Assembly: GCA_030153205.1 (NCBI GenBank)
Contig: JASLHV010000074.1
Span: 1-9,279 of the forward strand
Reading direction: 5' to 3'
DNA from: Roseiarcus sp.
GTDB lineage: Bacteria; Pseudomonadota; Alphaproteobacteria; Rhizobiales; Beijerinckiaceae
DNA length: 9,279 nt
Below are positions 1-5,686 of the stretch, one piece after another; the first letter of the stretch is position 1; every line of letters starts with the position of its first letter. Made by a program: the position numbers and the translations under genes. Below the pieces are notes generated by a model. It made no database searches. It worked only from the letters and a program-made list of their open reading frames with translations, and had not been told where the DNA came from.

Positions 1-132
1 GCCGCCGGCCTCCAACGTGCCGATGATCTGGCCGACGCCATGGGCGAGGCCGACCAGCGCCGCCATATAGAGATCGACGAGGCTTGCGTGATCGATGCGA
101 AGGTCGAGGCCGGTCACGGCGCCGCGCGCATT
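1..132 (-). pseudogene. Inverted internal fragment of the FGGY carbohydrate kinase
   Basis: Read on the minus strand from 132 to 1, this stretch is open for 44 codons and gives NARGAVTGLDL, then a helix-rich part containing SLVDLYMAALVGLAHG, then GVGQIIGTLEAGG. These are typical of the second actin-like domain of FGGY pentulose kinases, where an ARG(A)xxGL segment precedes a long helix leading to the SGG nucleotide-binding motif. Its last codon (Gly) joins in frame to the Tyr codon at 172 on the plus strand, so the two pieces rebuild one continuous protein. It is not a separate gene. The ATG at 40 on the plus strand, which seems to open a 148-codon frame, is only the complement of the His codon in this fragment. 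Confidence 0.88.
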
Positions 133-171
133 GGCGTCGGCCAGATCATCGGCACGTTGGAGGCCGGCGGC
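1..171. repeat. Perfect 40-bp inverted repeat (arms 1-40 and 132-171) at a fold-back junction
   Basis: Bases 1-40 are the exact reverse complement of bases 132-171, with a 91-bp non-repeated centre (41-131). Pairing stops at 41/131 and runs up to the window edge, so the repeat may be longer outside the window. Both arms encode the same kinase segment (GVGQIIGTLEAGG), on opposite strands. The centre read on the minus strand also encodes kinase sequence. This is therefore a coding sequence turned back on itself, not a regulatory palindrome or a transposon end. Such a structure fits a chimeric fold-back read or a contig-end artefact better than biology, but a real inversion cannot be excluded from one sequence. 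Confidence 0.95.
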
Positions 172-486
172 TATCATTTCGACATGCTGGTGGTGAGCGG
201 CGGCGCCGGACGCAGCAAGCTGGTGCGCCAATTGATCGCCGACGCCACCGGCAAGAAGGTCGGCGCGCCCGAGACAAGCGAGCCGGTCCTTCTCGGCGGC
301 GCCATGCTGGCCGCGGTGGCGGCGGGCCGCCACACCGTCTCCTCGGCCATGTCGGCCATGTCCCGCCTCGCCGAAGAGATCGCGCCGCAAGGCGGCGAAA
401 TCGCCGCTTTTCACGCCAAGAAACGGCAAGTCTTCGAATTGATGCAGCAGACCGAGCGGCGGATCAGAAAGACGATGAACGCATGA
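132..486 (+). CDS. FGGY-family carbohydrate (pentulose-type) kinase, C-terminal fragment
   Basis: The 117 in-frame residues from 133 to the TGA at 484-486 are the C-terminal part of an FGGY kinase, which phosphorylates a ketose with ATP in the cytoplasm. The visible signature is the adenosine-binding segment MLVVSGGAGRSKLVRQLIAD followed by ATGKKV, then the PETSEPVLLGGAMLAAVAAG helix found in D-ribulokinase-like members, and a charged C-terminal helix (FHAKKRQVFELMQQTERRIR). The sugar-binding N-terminal domain lies outside the window and the region just upstream is inverted, so no start can be assigned. FGGY kinases are common partners of polyol dehydrogenases because they trap the ketose formed. 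The exact sugar (ribulose, xylulose or another) cannot be read from this fragment. Confidence 0.85.
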
Positions 487-525
487 CCCCGCTCTCCTCT
501 CCAAGCCCGCTCTGCTGCGCAATAT

Positions 526-557
526 TTGAGCATTTATTCGACAATTGGGCATTTGCT
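526..557 (+). promoter_or_regulatory. Candidate SorC-type operator upstream of the HAD gene (copy A of a 32-bp element)
   Basis: This stretch aligns without gaps to 3237-3268 in front of smoE. Shared blocks are TTGAG at the left end, ATT, CGA in the middle and GCATTTGCT at the right end, giving 21 of 32 identical bases. It lies in the AT-rich part of the 174-bp gap between the kinase stop and the HAD start, ending 103 bp before the HAD ATG. I see no convincing -35/-10 pair nearby; AATATT at 521-526 is the best -10-like string. Its role as binding site of the SorC-type regulator encoded at 2181-3137 is inferred from position and from the second copy. Confidence 0.5.
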
Positions 558-660
558 TGCGCGGCCGGCGAGGCGCATGTTAGCCTCTGTCTTTGCGCGG
601 AGCCTCGATGCGCACTGCTGGCGCCCGTCGACTCGCGCGAGGAAACGCAAAGCAGGCGCC

Positions 661-1365
661 ATGGCCTGGCCTGAGGTTGTCATTTTCGATTGCGACGGCG
701 TGCTCGTCGACAGCGAGGTTATCGCCCTCGCGGAGACGCGTCTGGCGCTCGGCGAAGCCGGCCTTCACCTGACCGGCGAAGAAGTGCTCGATCGCTTCCT
801 CGGCCTCAGCGTCGAGACGATTGCGCGAAGCGCCGAAAAGGACCTCGGCGGCGCCTTGCCGGCGACTTTCCCCACCGATCTGACAACGCGCATCCTCGCC
901 GGCTTTGAAAGCGAATTGAAAGGCGTCGTCGGCATTCGCCAGGCGCTGGCGGGCCTCGGCGCACGCGTCTGCGTCGCCTCCTCGAGCCCGCCGGAACGTA
1001 TCCGCCGATCTCTCGCCGTCGTCGGCTACGAAGCCTTGTTCGAGCCCAATATCTTTTCGGCCAGCGCCGTCAAACGCGGCAAGCCGAACCCGGATCTTTT
1101 CCTGCACGCCGCGCGCGAAATGAACGCCCAGCCTGACGCCTGCCTGGTGATCGAGGATAGCGTGCCGGGAGTACAGGCCGCAGCCGCCGCCGGCATGCCG
1201 GTCTTCGGCTTCACCGGCGGCAGTCACATTTCCGGCCCCGCCCAAGGAAAACGATTGAGCGAAGCCGGCGCGGCCCTGATCTTCTCCGATATGACCGAAC
1301 TTCCTGACATCATCCGGCGTCGACGCGGCGAAGTGGACAGTGAGCCGATCGCCCGCGCGCGATAG
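661..1365 (+). CDS. HAD-superfamily (subfamily IA, beta-phosphoglucomutase-like) sugar-phosphate phosphatase
   Basis: This 234-residue protein has all four HAD motifs. Motif I is FDCDGVLVDSE, with nucleophile Asp10 and general acid/base Asp12. Motif II is the Ser of VCVASSSP (about 107-109), motif III is Lys141 in KRGKPNPDLF, and motif IV is Glu165-Asp166 in CLVIEDSVPG. Residues about 20-85 form the helical C1 cap of subfamily IA. The length matches single-domain phosphatases and phosphoglucomutases of this group. The ATG at 661 is chosen because motif I normally follows within ~10 residues; in-frame upstream starts (577 ATG, 526 TTG) would add a tail that does not look like the family. The ribosome site is weak (GAGGA at 639-643 is far; AGCAGG at 651-656 is close). 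HAD proteins are common in polyol operons, where they may dephosphorylate a sugar or polyol phosphate, but the substrate is not predictable. It probably heads an operon with the two genes after it. Confidence 0.9.
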   Translation: MAWPEVVIFDCDGVLVDSEVIALAETRLALGEAGLHLTGEEVLDRFLGLSVETIARSAEKDLGGALPATFPTDLTTRILAGFESELKGVVGIRQALAGLGARVCVASSSPPERIRRSLAVVGYEALFEPNIFSASAVKRGKPNPDLFLHAAREMNAQPDACLVIEDSVPGVQAAAAAGMPVFGFTGGSHISGPAQGKRLSEAGAALIFSDMTELPDIIRRRRGEVDSEPIARAR

Positions 1366-1413
1366 GGCGAGCGCGTCGCGGCGCGTGAAGCGAAGCCCTT
1401 TTGCTGTGGTACG

Positions 1414-2124
1414 ATGACGCCAGACTTCGCTCATATCAAACAGGCGATTGAAGAGAACGGCCTCGCCGCGCGCGGCGCGTTTCGCCTCGCCGAAGCCGAA
1501 CGCCAGCCTGGTTTGGACGGCGTAAGCGTCATCGTCATCATCGGCGTCGTCGGCGCCAAAGGCTGGAGCGCGTTCGCGGAATCGCCTGAGCAAATCGACA
1601 GCCGCCCGCATCCGCTCGACCGCTGGTCGCGGCGGATCATCGAGGGTCTCGCCGTAACCTGCGGCGCGCGGGCGCTGTTTCCTTTCGAAGGCCCTCCCTA
1701 CTGGCCGTTTCAGCGTTGGGCGATGCGCGCCGAACCCTTGCGCGCCTCGCCGCTCGGCATGCTCATTCACCCAGACTATGGCCTCTGGCACAGCTACCGC
1801 GGCGCGCTCGGCTTTGCTGAACTCTTGTCGCTGCCGAAGGTCGAACCGCGCCCGAGTCCCTGCGAGACCTGCCGCGAGCGCCCCTGCCTCAACGCCTGCC
1901 CGGTCGGCGCCTTCACCAGCCGAGGGTACGACGTCGCAGCTTGCGCCCGTCATCTTTCTCGCGACGACGGCCGCGCCTGCATGGATGGCGGCTGCCTCGC
2001 CCGGCGCGCCTGCCCGATCGGCCGAGACTATGCGCATGGTCAGGCGCAAGCGCAGTTTCATATGCAGGCCTTTCTACGCGCGCGATCCGTCCCCGGCGCC
2101 AGCCCACCTGATCCCGACGATTGA
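1414..2124 (+). CDS. Uncharacterised 4Fe-4S ferredoxin-type protein
   Basis: This 236-residue protein has a cysteine cluster in its last third: Cys150, 153, 158 and 162 (SPCETCRERPCLNACPVGAF), followed by Cys177, Cys189, Cys194 and Cys200 (ACMDGGCLARRACPIG). The CPxGAF and CPIG turns, each with Cys-Pro, resemble ferredoxin-like modules of QueG and reductive-dehalogenase type proteins, so one or two 4Fe-4S clusters are plausible. The spacing is irregular compared with classical 2[4Fe-4S] ferredoxins. The N-terminal ~140 residues have a hydrophobic strand (VSVIVIIGVVG) but no motif I can name, and there is no signal peptide. The start at 1414 has no good ribosome site. It lies 48 bp after the HAD gene and 56 bp before the regulator, so co-transcription is likely. 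At 236 residues it is too short for a full QueG. Its link to polyol metabolism is unknown; redox function is inferred only from the cysteines. Confidence 0.75.
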   Translation: MTPDFAHIKQAIEENGLAARGAFRLAEAERQPGLDGVSVIVIIGVVGAKGWSAFAESPEQIDSRPHPLDRWSRRIIEGLAVTCGARALFPFEGPPYWPFQRWAMRAEPLRASPLGMLIHPDYGLWHSYRGALGFAELLSLPKVEPRPSPCETCRERPCLNACPVGAFTSRGYDVAACARHLSRDDGRACMDGGCLARRACPIGRDYAHGQAQAQFHMQAFLRARSVPGASPPDPDD

Positions 2125-2180
2125 GTTTCTCACGCGCCGCTTCCATAAAGGTTGCGGGAACCCGGGAGGATCGAGGGCTT

Positions 2181-3137
2181 ATGGCGAAGAAGTCCGATGG
2201 CGACGAGGGGCGGCTTGACGACGCCGCCCGTGCCGGCTGGCTCTATTACGTCGCCGGCAACACCCAGGACGAAATTGCGCGCAAGCTCGGCATTTCGCGC
2301 CAGTCCGCGCAGCGCCTGGTCTCACGGGCGATCAGCGAACGCCTCATCAAAGTGCGCCTCGACCATCCGATCGCGCGCTGTCTCGAACTCGCCGCGGCGT
2401 TGAAGACCCGTTTCGATCTCCGCTTTTGCGAAGTCTCGCCGACGGATCGCGCCTCCGCCTCGACCACGCTCGGCATCGCGCAAGTCGCGGCGACCGAATT
2501 CGAGCGCTGGCTACGCCGGCCAGAGCCGGCGATCATCGGCATCGGCACCGGCCGCACCATGCGCGCCGTGGCCGATCAATTGCCGACAATGGAATGCCCA
2601 CAGCACAAATTGGTCGCGCTCGTGGGTACGACCAAGATCGACGGCTCGGCGTCTTTCTACGATGTCGTGATACGCGTCTCCGATACGGTACGCGCGCCGC
2701 ACTATCCCCTACCTTTGCCGGTGATTGCGCGCTCCATCGAGGAGCGCAAATTGCTGACCGGACTTCCTTCGGTACGCAGCGTGCTCGATCTCATCGAGCG
2801 GGCCGACGTCAGCTTCGTCGGCGTCGGCGCGATCCAGGAGAGCGCGGCGATCGTGCTGGACGGCATCATCACGCGGGAAGAAGCCGAAGGTCTGCGCACC
2901 GAAGGGGCGGTCGGCGAAATCACCGGCTGGGCCTTCGATTCTCGGGGACGTATCCTCGAGAGCGGCTACAATGCGCGCGTCGCCAGCGCGCCGCTTCGCC
3001 CGGAAGCGAATCGGCTCATGATCGGCGTCGCCATGGGCGCCGCGCGCCGCGCCGCCATTCGCGGGGCGCTGGCCGGCCGGCTGATTACAGGCCTCGTGAC
3101 GGACGAGGCGACTGCGGATCACTTACTTCTCCGTTAA
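2181..3137 (+). CDS. SorC/DeoR-type sugar-responsive transcriptional regulator
   Basis: The 318-residue product has an N-terminal helix-turn-helix (about residues 18-60: YYVAGNTQDEIARKLGISRQ, then SAQRLVSRAI) and a long C-terminal SorC-type sugar-binding domain. Landmarks of that domain are GIGTGRTM (120-127), LVALVGTTK (144-152), the YPLPLP loop (175-180), SFVGVGAI (211-218), and GAVGEITGWAFDSRG (242-256) near the effector pocket. Regulators of this family usually bind a phosphorylated sugar and control the adjacent catabolic operon. The ATG at 2181 is preferred because GGGAGGA (2164-2170) lies 10 bp upstream; a TTG at 2121 in the same frame overlaps the preceding stop and would add 20 unconserved-looking residues. 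No promoter is evident in the 56-bp gap before it, so it is probably read from the HAD promoter. The paired 32-bp elements at 526 and 3237 are its best candidate operators, which would make it autoregulated. Confidence 0.9.
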   Translation: MAKKSDGDEGRLDDAARAGWLYYVAGNTQDEIARKLGISRQSAQRLVSRAISERLIKVRLDHPIARCLELAAALKTRFDLRFCEVSPTDRASASTTLGIAQVAATEFERWLRRPEPAIIGIGTGRTMRAVADQLPTMECPQHKLVALVGTTKIDGSASFYDVVIRVSDTVRAPHYPLPLPVIARSIEERKLLTGLPSVRSVLDLIERADVSFVGVGAIQESAAIVLDGIITREEAEGLRTEGAVGEITGWAFDSRGRILESGYNARVASAPLRPEANRLMIGVAMGAARRAAIRGALAGRLITGLVTDEATADHLLLR

Positions 3138-3215
3138 GGAGCATATTACATCGTAAATTCAAAAACTTACGCCATCTCCGAGCGGCAATTGCTGCGACGC
3201 AGCGACGATTTTGGG

Positions 3216-3244
3216 TTGACTCACACATGGTCTTTGTTGAGTAT
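3216..3244 (+). promoter_or_regulatory. Candidate promoter of the smoEFGK operon
   Basis: A -35-like TTGACT (3216-3221) is followed after 17 bp by GAGTAT (3239-3244), a poor but acceptable -10. This would give a start near 3251 and a leader of about 40 nt. The -10 lies inside the shared 32-bp element, so a bound regulator would compete with or contact RNA polymerase. The whole 156-bp gap (3138-3293) is richer in A and T than the flanking genes. Assignment is by eye. Confidence 0.45.
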
Positions 3245-3268
3245 TCGCCCGAGCAACAAGCATTTGCT
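3237..3268 (+). promoter_or_regulatory. Candidate SorC-type operator upstream of smoE (copy B of the 32-bp element)
   Basis: Gap-free match to 526-557 (21 of 32 bases, with TTGAG, ATT, CGA and GCATTTGCT at the same spacing). This copy has extra dyad symmetry: AGCATTTGCT (3259-3268) is a 4-bp arm palindrome with a TT centre, and GAGCA (3251-3255) mirrors TGCTC (3265-3269). It ends 25 bp before the smoE ATG and overlaps the predicted -10 and start site, a position usual for repression, though induction by a ligand-bound activator is also possible. Confidence 0.55.
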
Positions 3269-3278
3269 CAAGTTGTTT

Positions 3279-3286
3279 GGAGGAGG
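3279..3286 (+). promoter_or_regulatory. Strong ribosome binding site of smoE
   Basis: GGAGGAGG ends 7 bp before the ATG at 3294. It is the best Shine-Dalgarno sequence in the window and decides the start, since the frame is open further upstream to 3189. High translation fits the need for excess periplasmic binding protein. Confidence 0.85.
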
Positions 3287-3293
3287 AAACACC

Positions 3294-4610
3294 ATGAAGG
3301 TTCTCATGAAGAGCCTGCTCGGGGCTTGCGCCCTGTCGGCGCTTTCATTTGCCGCCGCGCAAGCCGAAACCACGCTGACGATCGCGACCGTGAACAACGG
3401 CGACATGATCCGCATGCAGAAGCTGACGGACGACTTCACCAAAGCCAATCCCGACATCAAGCTCAACTGGGTTACGCTCGAAGAGAACGTCCTGCGTCAG
3501 AAAGTGACGACGGACATCGCTACCAAGGGCGGCCAGTTCGACGTTCTCACCATCGGCACGTACGAAGTTCCGATCTGGGGCAAGAAAGGCTGGCTGGTTC
3601 CGCTCGACAAGCTCGGCGCCGAATATGACGTCGACGATCTCCTTCCGGCGATCCGAGCCGGCCTCACCATCGACGGCAAGCTCTATGCCGCGCCGTTCTA
3701 CGGCGAAAGCTCGATGGTCATGTATCGCAAGGACTTGATGGAGAAGGCCGGGCTGACGATGCCCGAGAAGCCGACCTGGGAGTTCATCAAGCAGGCCGCC
3801 GACAAGATGACCGACAAGGCCAATGAGGTCTACGGCATCTGCTTGCGCGGCAAGGCCGGCTGGGGCGAGAACATGGCCTTCCTGACGGCCACCGCTAATT
3901 CCTTCGGCGCGCGCTGGTTCGACGAGAAGTGGAACGCGCAGTTCAATACCCCGGAGTGGAAGGCGACGCTCGACTACTACGTTCCGTTGATGAAGGCTGA
4001 CGGACCGCCCGGCGCTTCGTCGAACGGCTTCAACGAAAACCTCGCTCTGTTCAACGCTGGCAAGTGCGGCATGTGGATCGACGCCACGGTCGCGGCCTCG
4101 TTCGTCACCGGCAAGGATTCGAAAGTCGCCGACAAGGTTGGCTTTGCTCTCGCGCCTGACAATGGTCTTGGCAAGCGCGGCAACTGGCTCTGGGCTTGGT
4201 CCCTCGCCGTTCCCGCCGGCTCGAAGAAGATTGACGACGCGGAGAAATTCGTCTCTTGGGCGACCAGCAAGCACTACACTGAACTGGTCGCTTCGAAGGA
4301 AGGCTGGGCCAATGTTCCTCCGGGAACGCGGACCTCGCTCTATAAGAACCCGGAATATCTGAAGGCCGCGCCCTTCGCCCAGATGACAATCGACTCGATC
4401 AACTCGGCCGATCCGACCCATCCGACCGTGAAGCCAGTGCCCTATACCGGCGTTCAATTCGTCGCCATTCCTGAATTCCAGGGCATTGCGACGGAAACCG
4501 GCCAGGACTTCTCGGCCGCTTTGGCCGGATCGACGAGTGTCAGCGACGCGCTCGCCAAGGCTCAGGCGAGCACAGAAGCGGCGATGAAGAAGGCTGGTTA
4601 CGTCAAGTAA
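3294..4610 (+). CDS. smoE: Polyol ABC transporter, periplasmic substrate-binding protein
   Basis: This 438-residue extracellular solute-binding protein of the family-1 (MalE-like) fold resembles SmoE of the sorbitol/mannitol system. Residues 1-24 form a Sec signal peptide: Lys2/Lys6, a hydrophobic core, and AQA before the cleavage point at Glu25. The only Cys in the core is not in a lipobox, so a soluble periplasmic protein is expected. The mature part starts TTLTIATVNNGDMIRMQ. It carries the typical FDVLTIGTYEVPIW segment (82-95), the DGKLYAAPFYGESS and MVMYRKDL hinge region (127-148), and a Trp-rich ligand face including GNWLWAWSLAVP. The protein delivers polyol to SmoF/SmoG. The first gene of its operon, it is separated from smoF by a 199-bp gap with a stable hairpin. 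Substrate (mannitol, sorbitol, arabitol or another) is inferred from the neighbouring mtlK and not from binding-site residues. Confidence 0.93.
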   Translation: MKVLMKSLLGACALSALSFAAAQAETTLTIATVNNGDMIRMQKLTDDFTKANPDIKLNWVTLEENVLRQKVTTDIATKGGQFDVLTIGTYEVPIWGKKGWLVPLDKLGAEYDVDDLLPAIRAGLTIDGKLYAAPFYGESSMVMYRKDLMEKAGLTMPEKPTWEFIKQAADKMTDKANEVYGICLRGKAGWGENMAFLTATANSFGARWFDEKWNAQFNTPEWKATLDYYVPLMKADGPPGASSNGFNENLALFNAGKCGMWIDATVAASFVTGKDSKVADKVGFALAPDNGLGKRGNWLWAWSLAVPAGSKKIDDAEKFVSWATSKHYTELVASKEGWANVPPGTRTSLYKNPEYLKAAPFAQMTIDSINSADPTHPTVKPVPYTGVQFVAIPEFQGIATETGQDFSAALAGSTSVSDALAKAQASTEAAMKKAGYVK

Positions 4611-4630
4611 TTTTGACTGAAATTACGAGA

Positions 4631-4643
4631 GCCGCTCTGCGGC
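4631..4643 (+). other. Small GC hairpin after smoE
   Basis: GCCGC (4631-4635) and GCGGC (4639-4643) pair around a TCT loop, 20 bp after the smoE stop. No T-run follows, so it is not a good intrinsic terminator alone. Together with the larger hairpin at 4674-4697 it could protect the 3' end of a smoE-only transcript. Confidence 0.45.
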
Positions 4644-4673
4644 GCTAAAGGGGCATCCTCCCTGCCTCTGGCT

Positions 4674-4697
4674 CCCCTTCCCGTTCGCGGGAAGGGG
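4674..4697 (+). repeat. Stable intercistronic hairpin between smoE and smoF (REP-like)
   Basis: CCCCTTCCCG (4674-4683) and CGGGAAGGGG (4688-4697) form a perfect 10-bp stem closed by a TTCG tetraloop. The following bases are CGTTAAAAAG, with no T-run on the plus strand, so full termination is unlikely. A hairpin placed just after the binding-protein gene and before the permeases is the known arrangement for 3'-end protection and uneven expression (as with the REP elements in malE-malF of Escherichia coli). The pyrimidine-rich/purine-rich arms resemble short palindromes that are dispersed in many rhizobial genomes; only one copy is visible here. Confidence 0.75.
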
Positions 4698-4809
4698 CGT
4701 TAAAAAGGGAAAGCCGACAAATTTGAAGCGGCGAACGAGCTTCGACGTGAGTAGCGTCGTCGTCGGACAAGAACGCCCTGCGCGAATTTTACAGGGGAGA
4801 CCCAAGGTT
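4698..4809 (+). other. smoE-smoF intergenic leader with two short inverted repeats
   Basis: After the hairpin, two further dyads follow: GAAGC (4725-4729) with GCTTC (4739-4743), and CGACG (4743-4747) with CGTCG (4755-4759). They share the base at 4743, so they cannot both form fully. The smoF ribosome site is GGGGAGA at 4794-4800. I see no clear promoter or coding region here; an in-frame TTG at 4723 would only lengthen smoF by 29 residues unlike the family. Confidence 0.4.
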
Positions 4810-5682
4810 ATGGCTACACGTCAAACCCAGGCGGCGGCCCGCATACTCGTCGCCCCATCGATCATCCTGCTCTTCCTCTGGATGATCGTACCGTTGGTGA
4901 TGACGCTTTATTTCTCGACCATGCGTTATAGCCTGCTCGACCCCGACAATACGGCCTTTATCGGTCTGCAGAATTATTCGTACTTTCTGTCCGATCCGAA
5001 CTTCCTGACGGCATTGCTCAACACGCTGATCTTGGTCGGCTGGGTCCTGGTCATCAGCGTCGGCGGCGGCATCCTCGTCGCACTGTTGATGGACCAACCG
5101 ATCTTCGGCCAGGGAATCGTGCGCTTGATGGTGATTGCGCCATTCTTCGTAATGCCGACCGTCAGCGCGCTCGTCTGGAAGAACCTCTTCATGAACCCGG
5201 TGTCCGGGCTCTTTGCCTGGATATCCAAATCGCTCGGTCTGCCGGTCATCGATTGGTTCACCAACTGGCCGATGCTTTCGGTGATCATCATCGTCTCCTG
5301 GCAATGGCTGCCCTTCGCCAGCCTGATCATGCTGACCGCGCTGCAATCGCTCGACGAGGAGCAGAAAGAGGCCGCCGCGCTCGACGGCGCGCCCGCGCTC
5401 TCCTTCTTCGTCTATATAGTGCTGCCGCATATCGCGCGCGCAATCACCGTGGTCGTTCTGATCGAGACGATCTTCCTGCTCAGCGTCTTCGCGGAAATCT
5501 TCGTGACGACGAACGGCGGCCCGGGCAACGCGACGACCAATATTCCGTTCCTCGTCTACAAACAGGCGCTGTTGGACTTCGACGTCGGCGGCGCGTCGGC
5601 GGGCGGCATTATCGCGGTCATCCTCGCCAATATCGTCGCCATCTTCCTGATGCGCATCGTCGGCAAGAACCTGGAGAGCTGA
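4810..5682 (+). CDS. smoF: Polyol ABC transporter, permease subunit 1 (MalF-type)
   Basis: This 290-residue integral inner-membrane protein has about six hydrophobic segments (roughly 12-34, 70-95, 105-127, 155-178, 209-232 and 262-284). The EAA cytoplasmic loop that docks to the ATPase is EAAALDGAPALSFFVYIVLP (187-206), with the conserved Gly193 and the LP at 205-206. The NGGPGNAT turn (235-242) is also usual for sugar permeases of this group. It pairs with SmoG to form the channel receiving polyol from SmoE. The ATG at 4810 has GGGGAGA 9 bp upstream and gives the short N-terminus typical of the family. The stop is 4 bp before the smoG start, so the two are translationally coupled. Confidence 0.93.
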   Translation: MATRQTQAAARILVAPSIILLFLWMIVPLVMTLYFSTMRYSLLDPDNTAFIGLQNYSYFLSDPNFLTALLNTLILVGWVLVISVGGGILVALLMDQPIFGQGIVRLMVIAPFFVMPTVSALVWKNLFMNPVSGLFAWISKSLGLPVIDWFTNWPMLSVIIIVSWQWLPFASLIMLTALQSLDEEQKEAAALDGAPALSFFVYIVLPHIARAITVVVLIETIFLLSVFAEIFVTTNGGPGNATTNIPFLVYKQALLDFDVGGASAGGIIAVILANIVAIFLMRIVGKNLES

Positions 5683-5686
5683 AGCC

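Noticed and set aside
40..131. Apparent start of a plus-strand gene at the ATG at 40
   Set aside because: The residues from this stretch do not resemble any kinase sequence, while its minus strand encodes perfectly typical kinase sequence. The plus-strand frame is open only by chance across the fold-back.
580..2061. Long minus-strand open frame (493 codons) opposite the HAD and Fe-S genes
   Set aside because: It is rich in Arg, Ala, Gly and Asp, has no recognisable motif, and mirrors codons of two well-supported plus-strand genes. Long antisense frames are common in GC-rich DNA.
1414..2124. Calling the Fe-S protein QueG (epoxyqueuosine reductase)
   Set aside because: It is far shorter than QueG, the cobalamin-binding N-terminal part is not recognisable, and the second set of cysteines differs in spacing.
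2121..2180. TTG at 2121 as start of the regulator
   Set aside because: It overlaps the preceding stop and has no ribosome site, whereas the ATG at 2181 has a good one at 2164-2170.
3191..3203. GCTGC/GCAGC hairpin after the regulator as an intrinsic terminator
   Set aside because: The stem has only five pairs and the T-run (four bases) is short and displaced by several bases, so it does not meet the usual pattern.
3345..4457. Long minus-strand open frame opposite smoE
   Set aside because: smoE is certain from its signal peptide and family motifs; the antisense product has a low-complexity charged composition and no domain signature.
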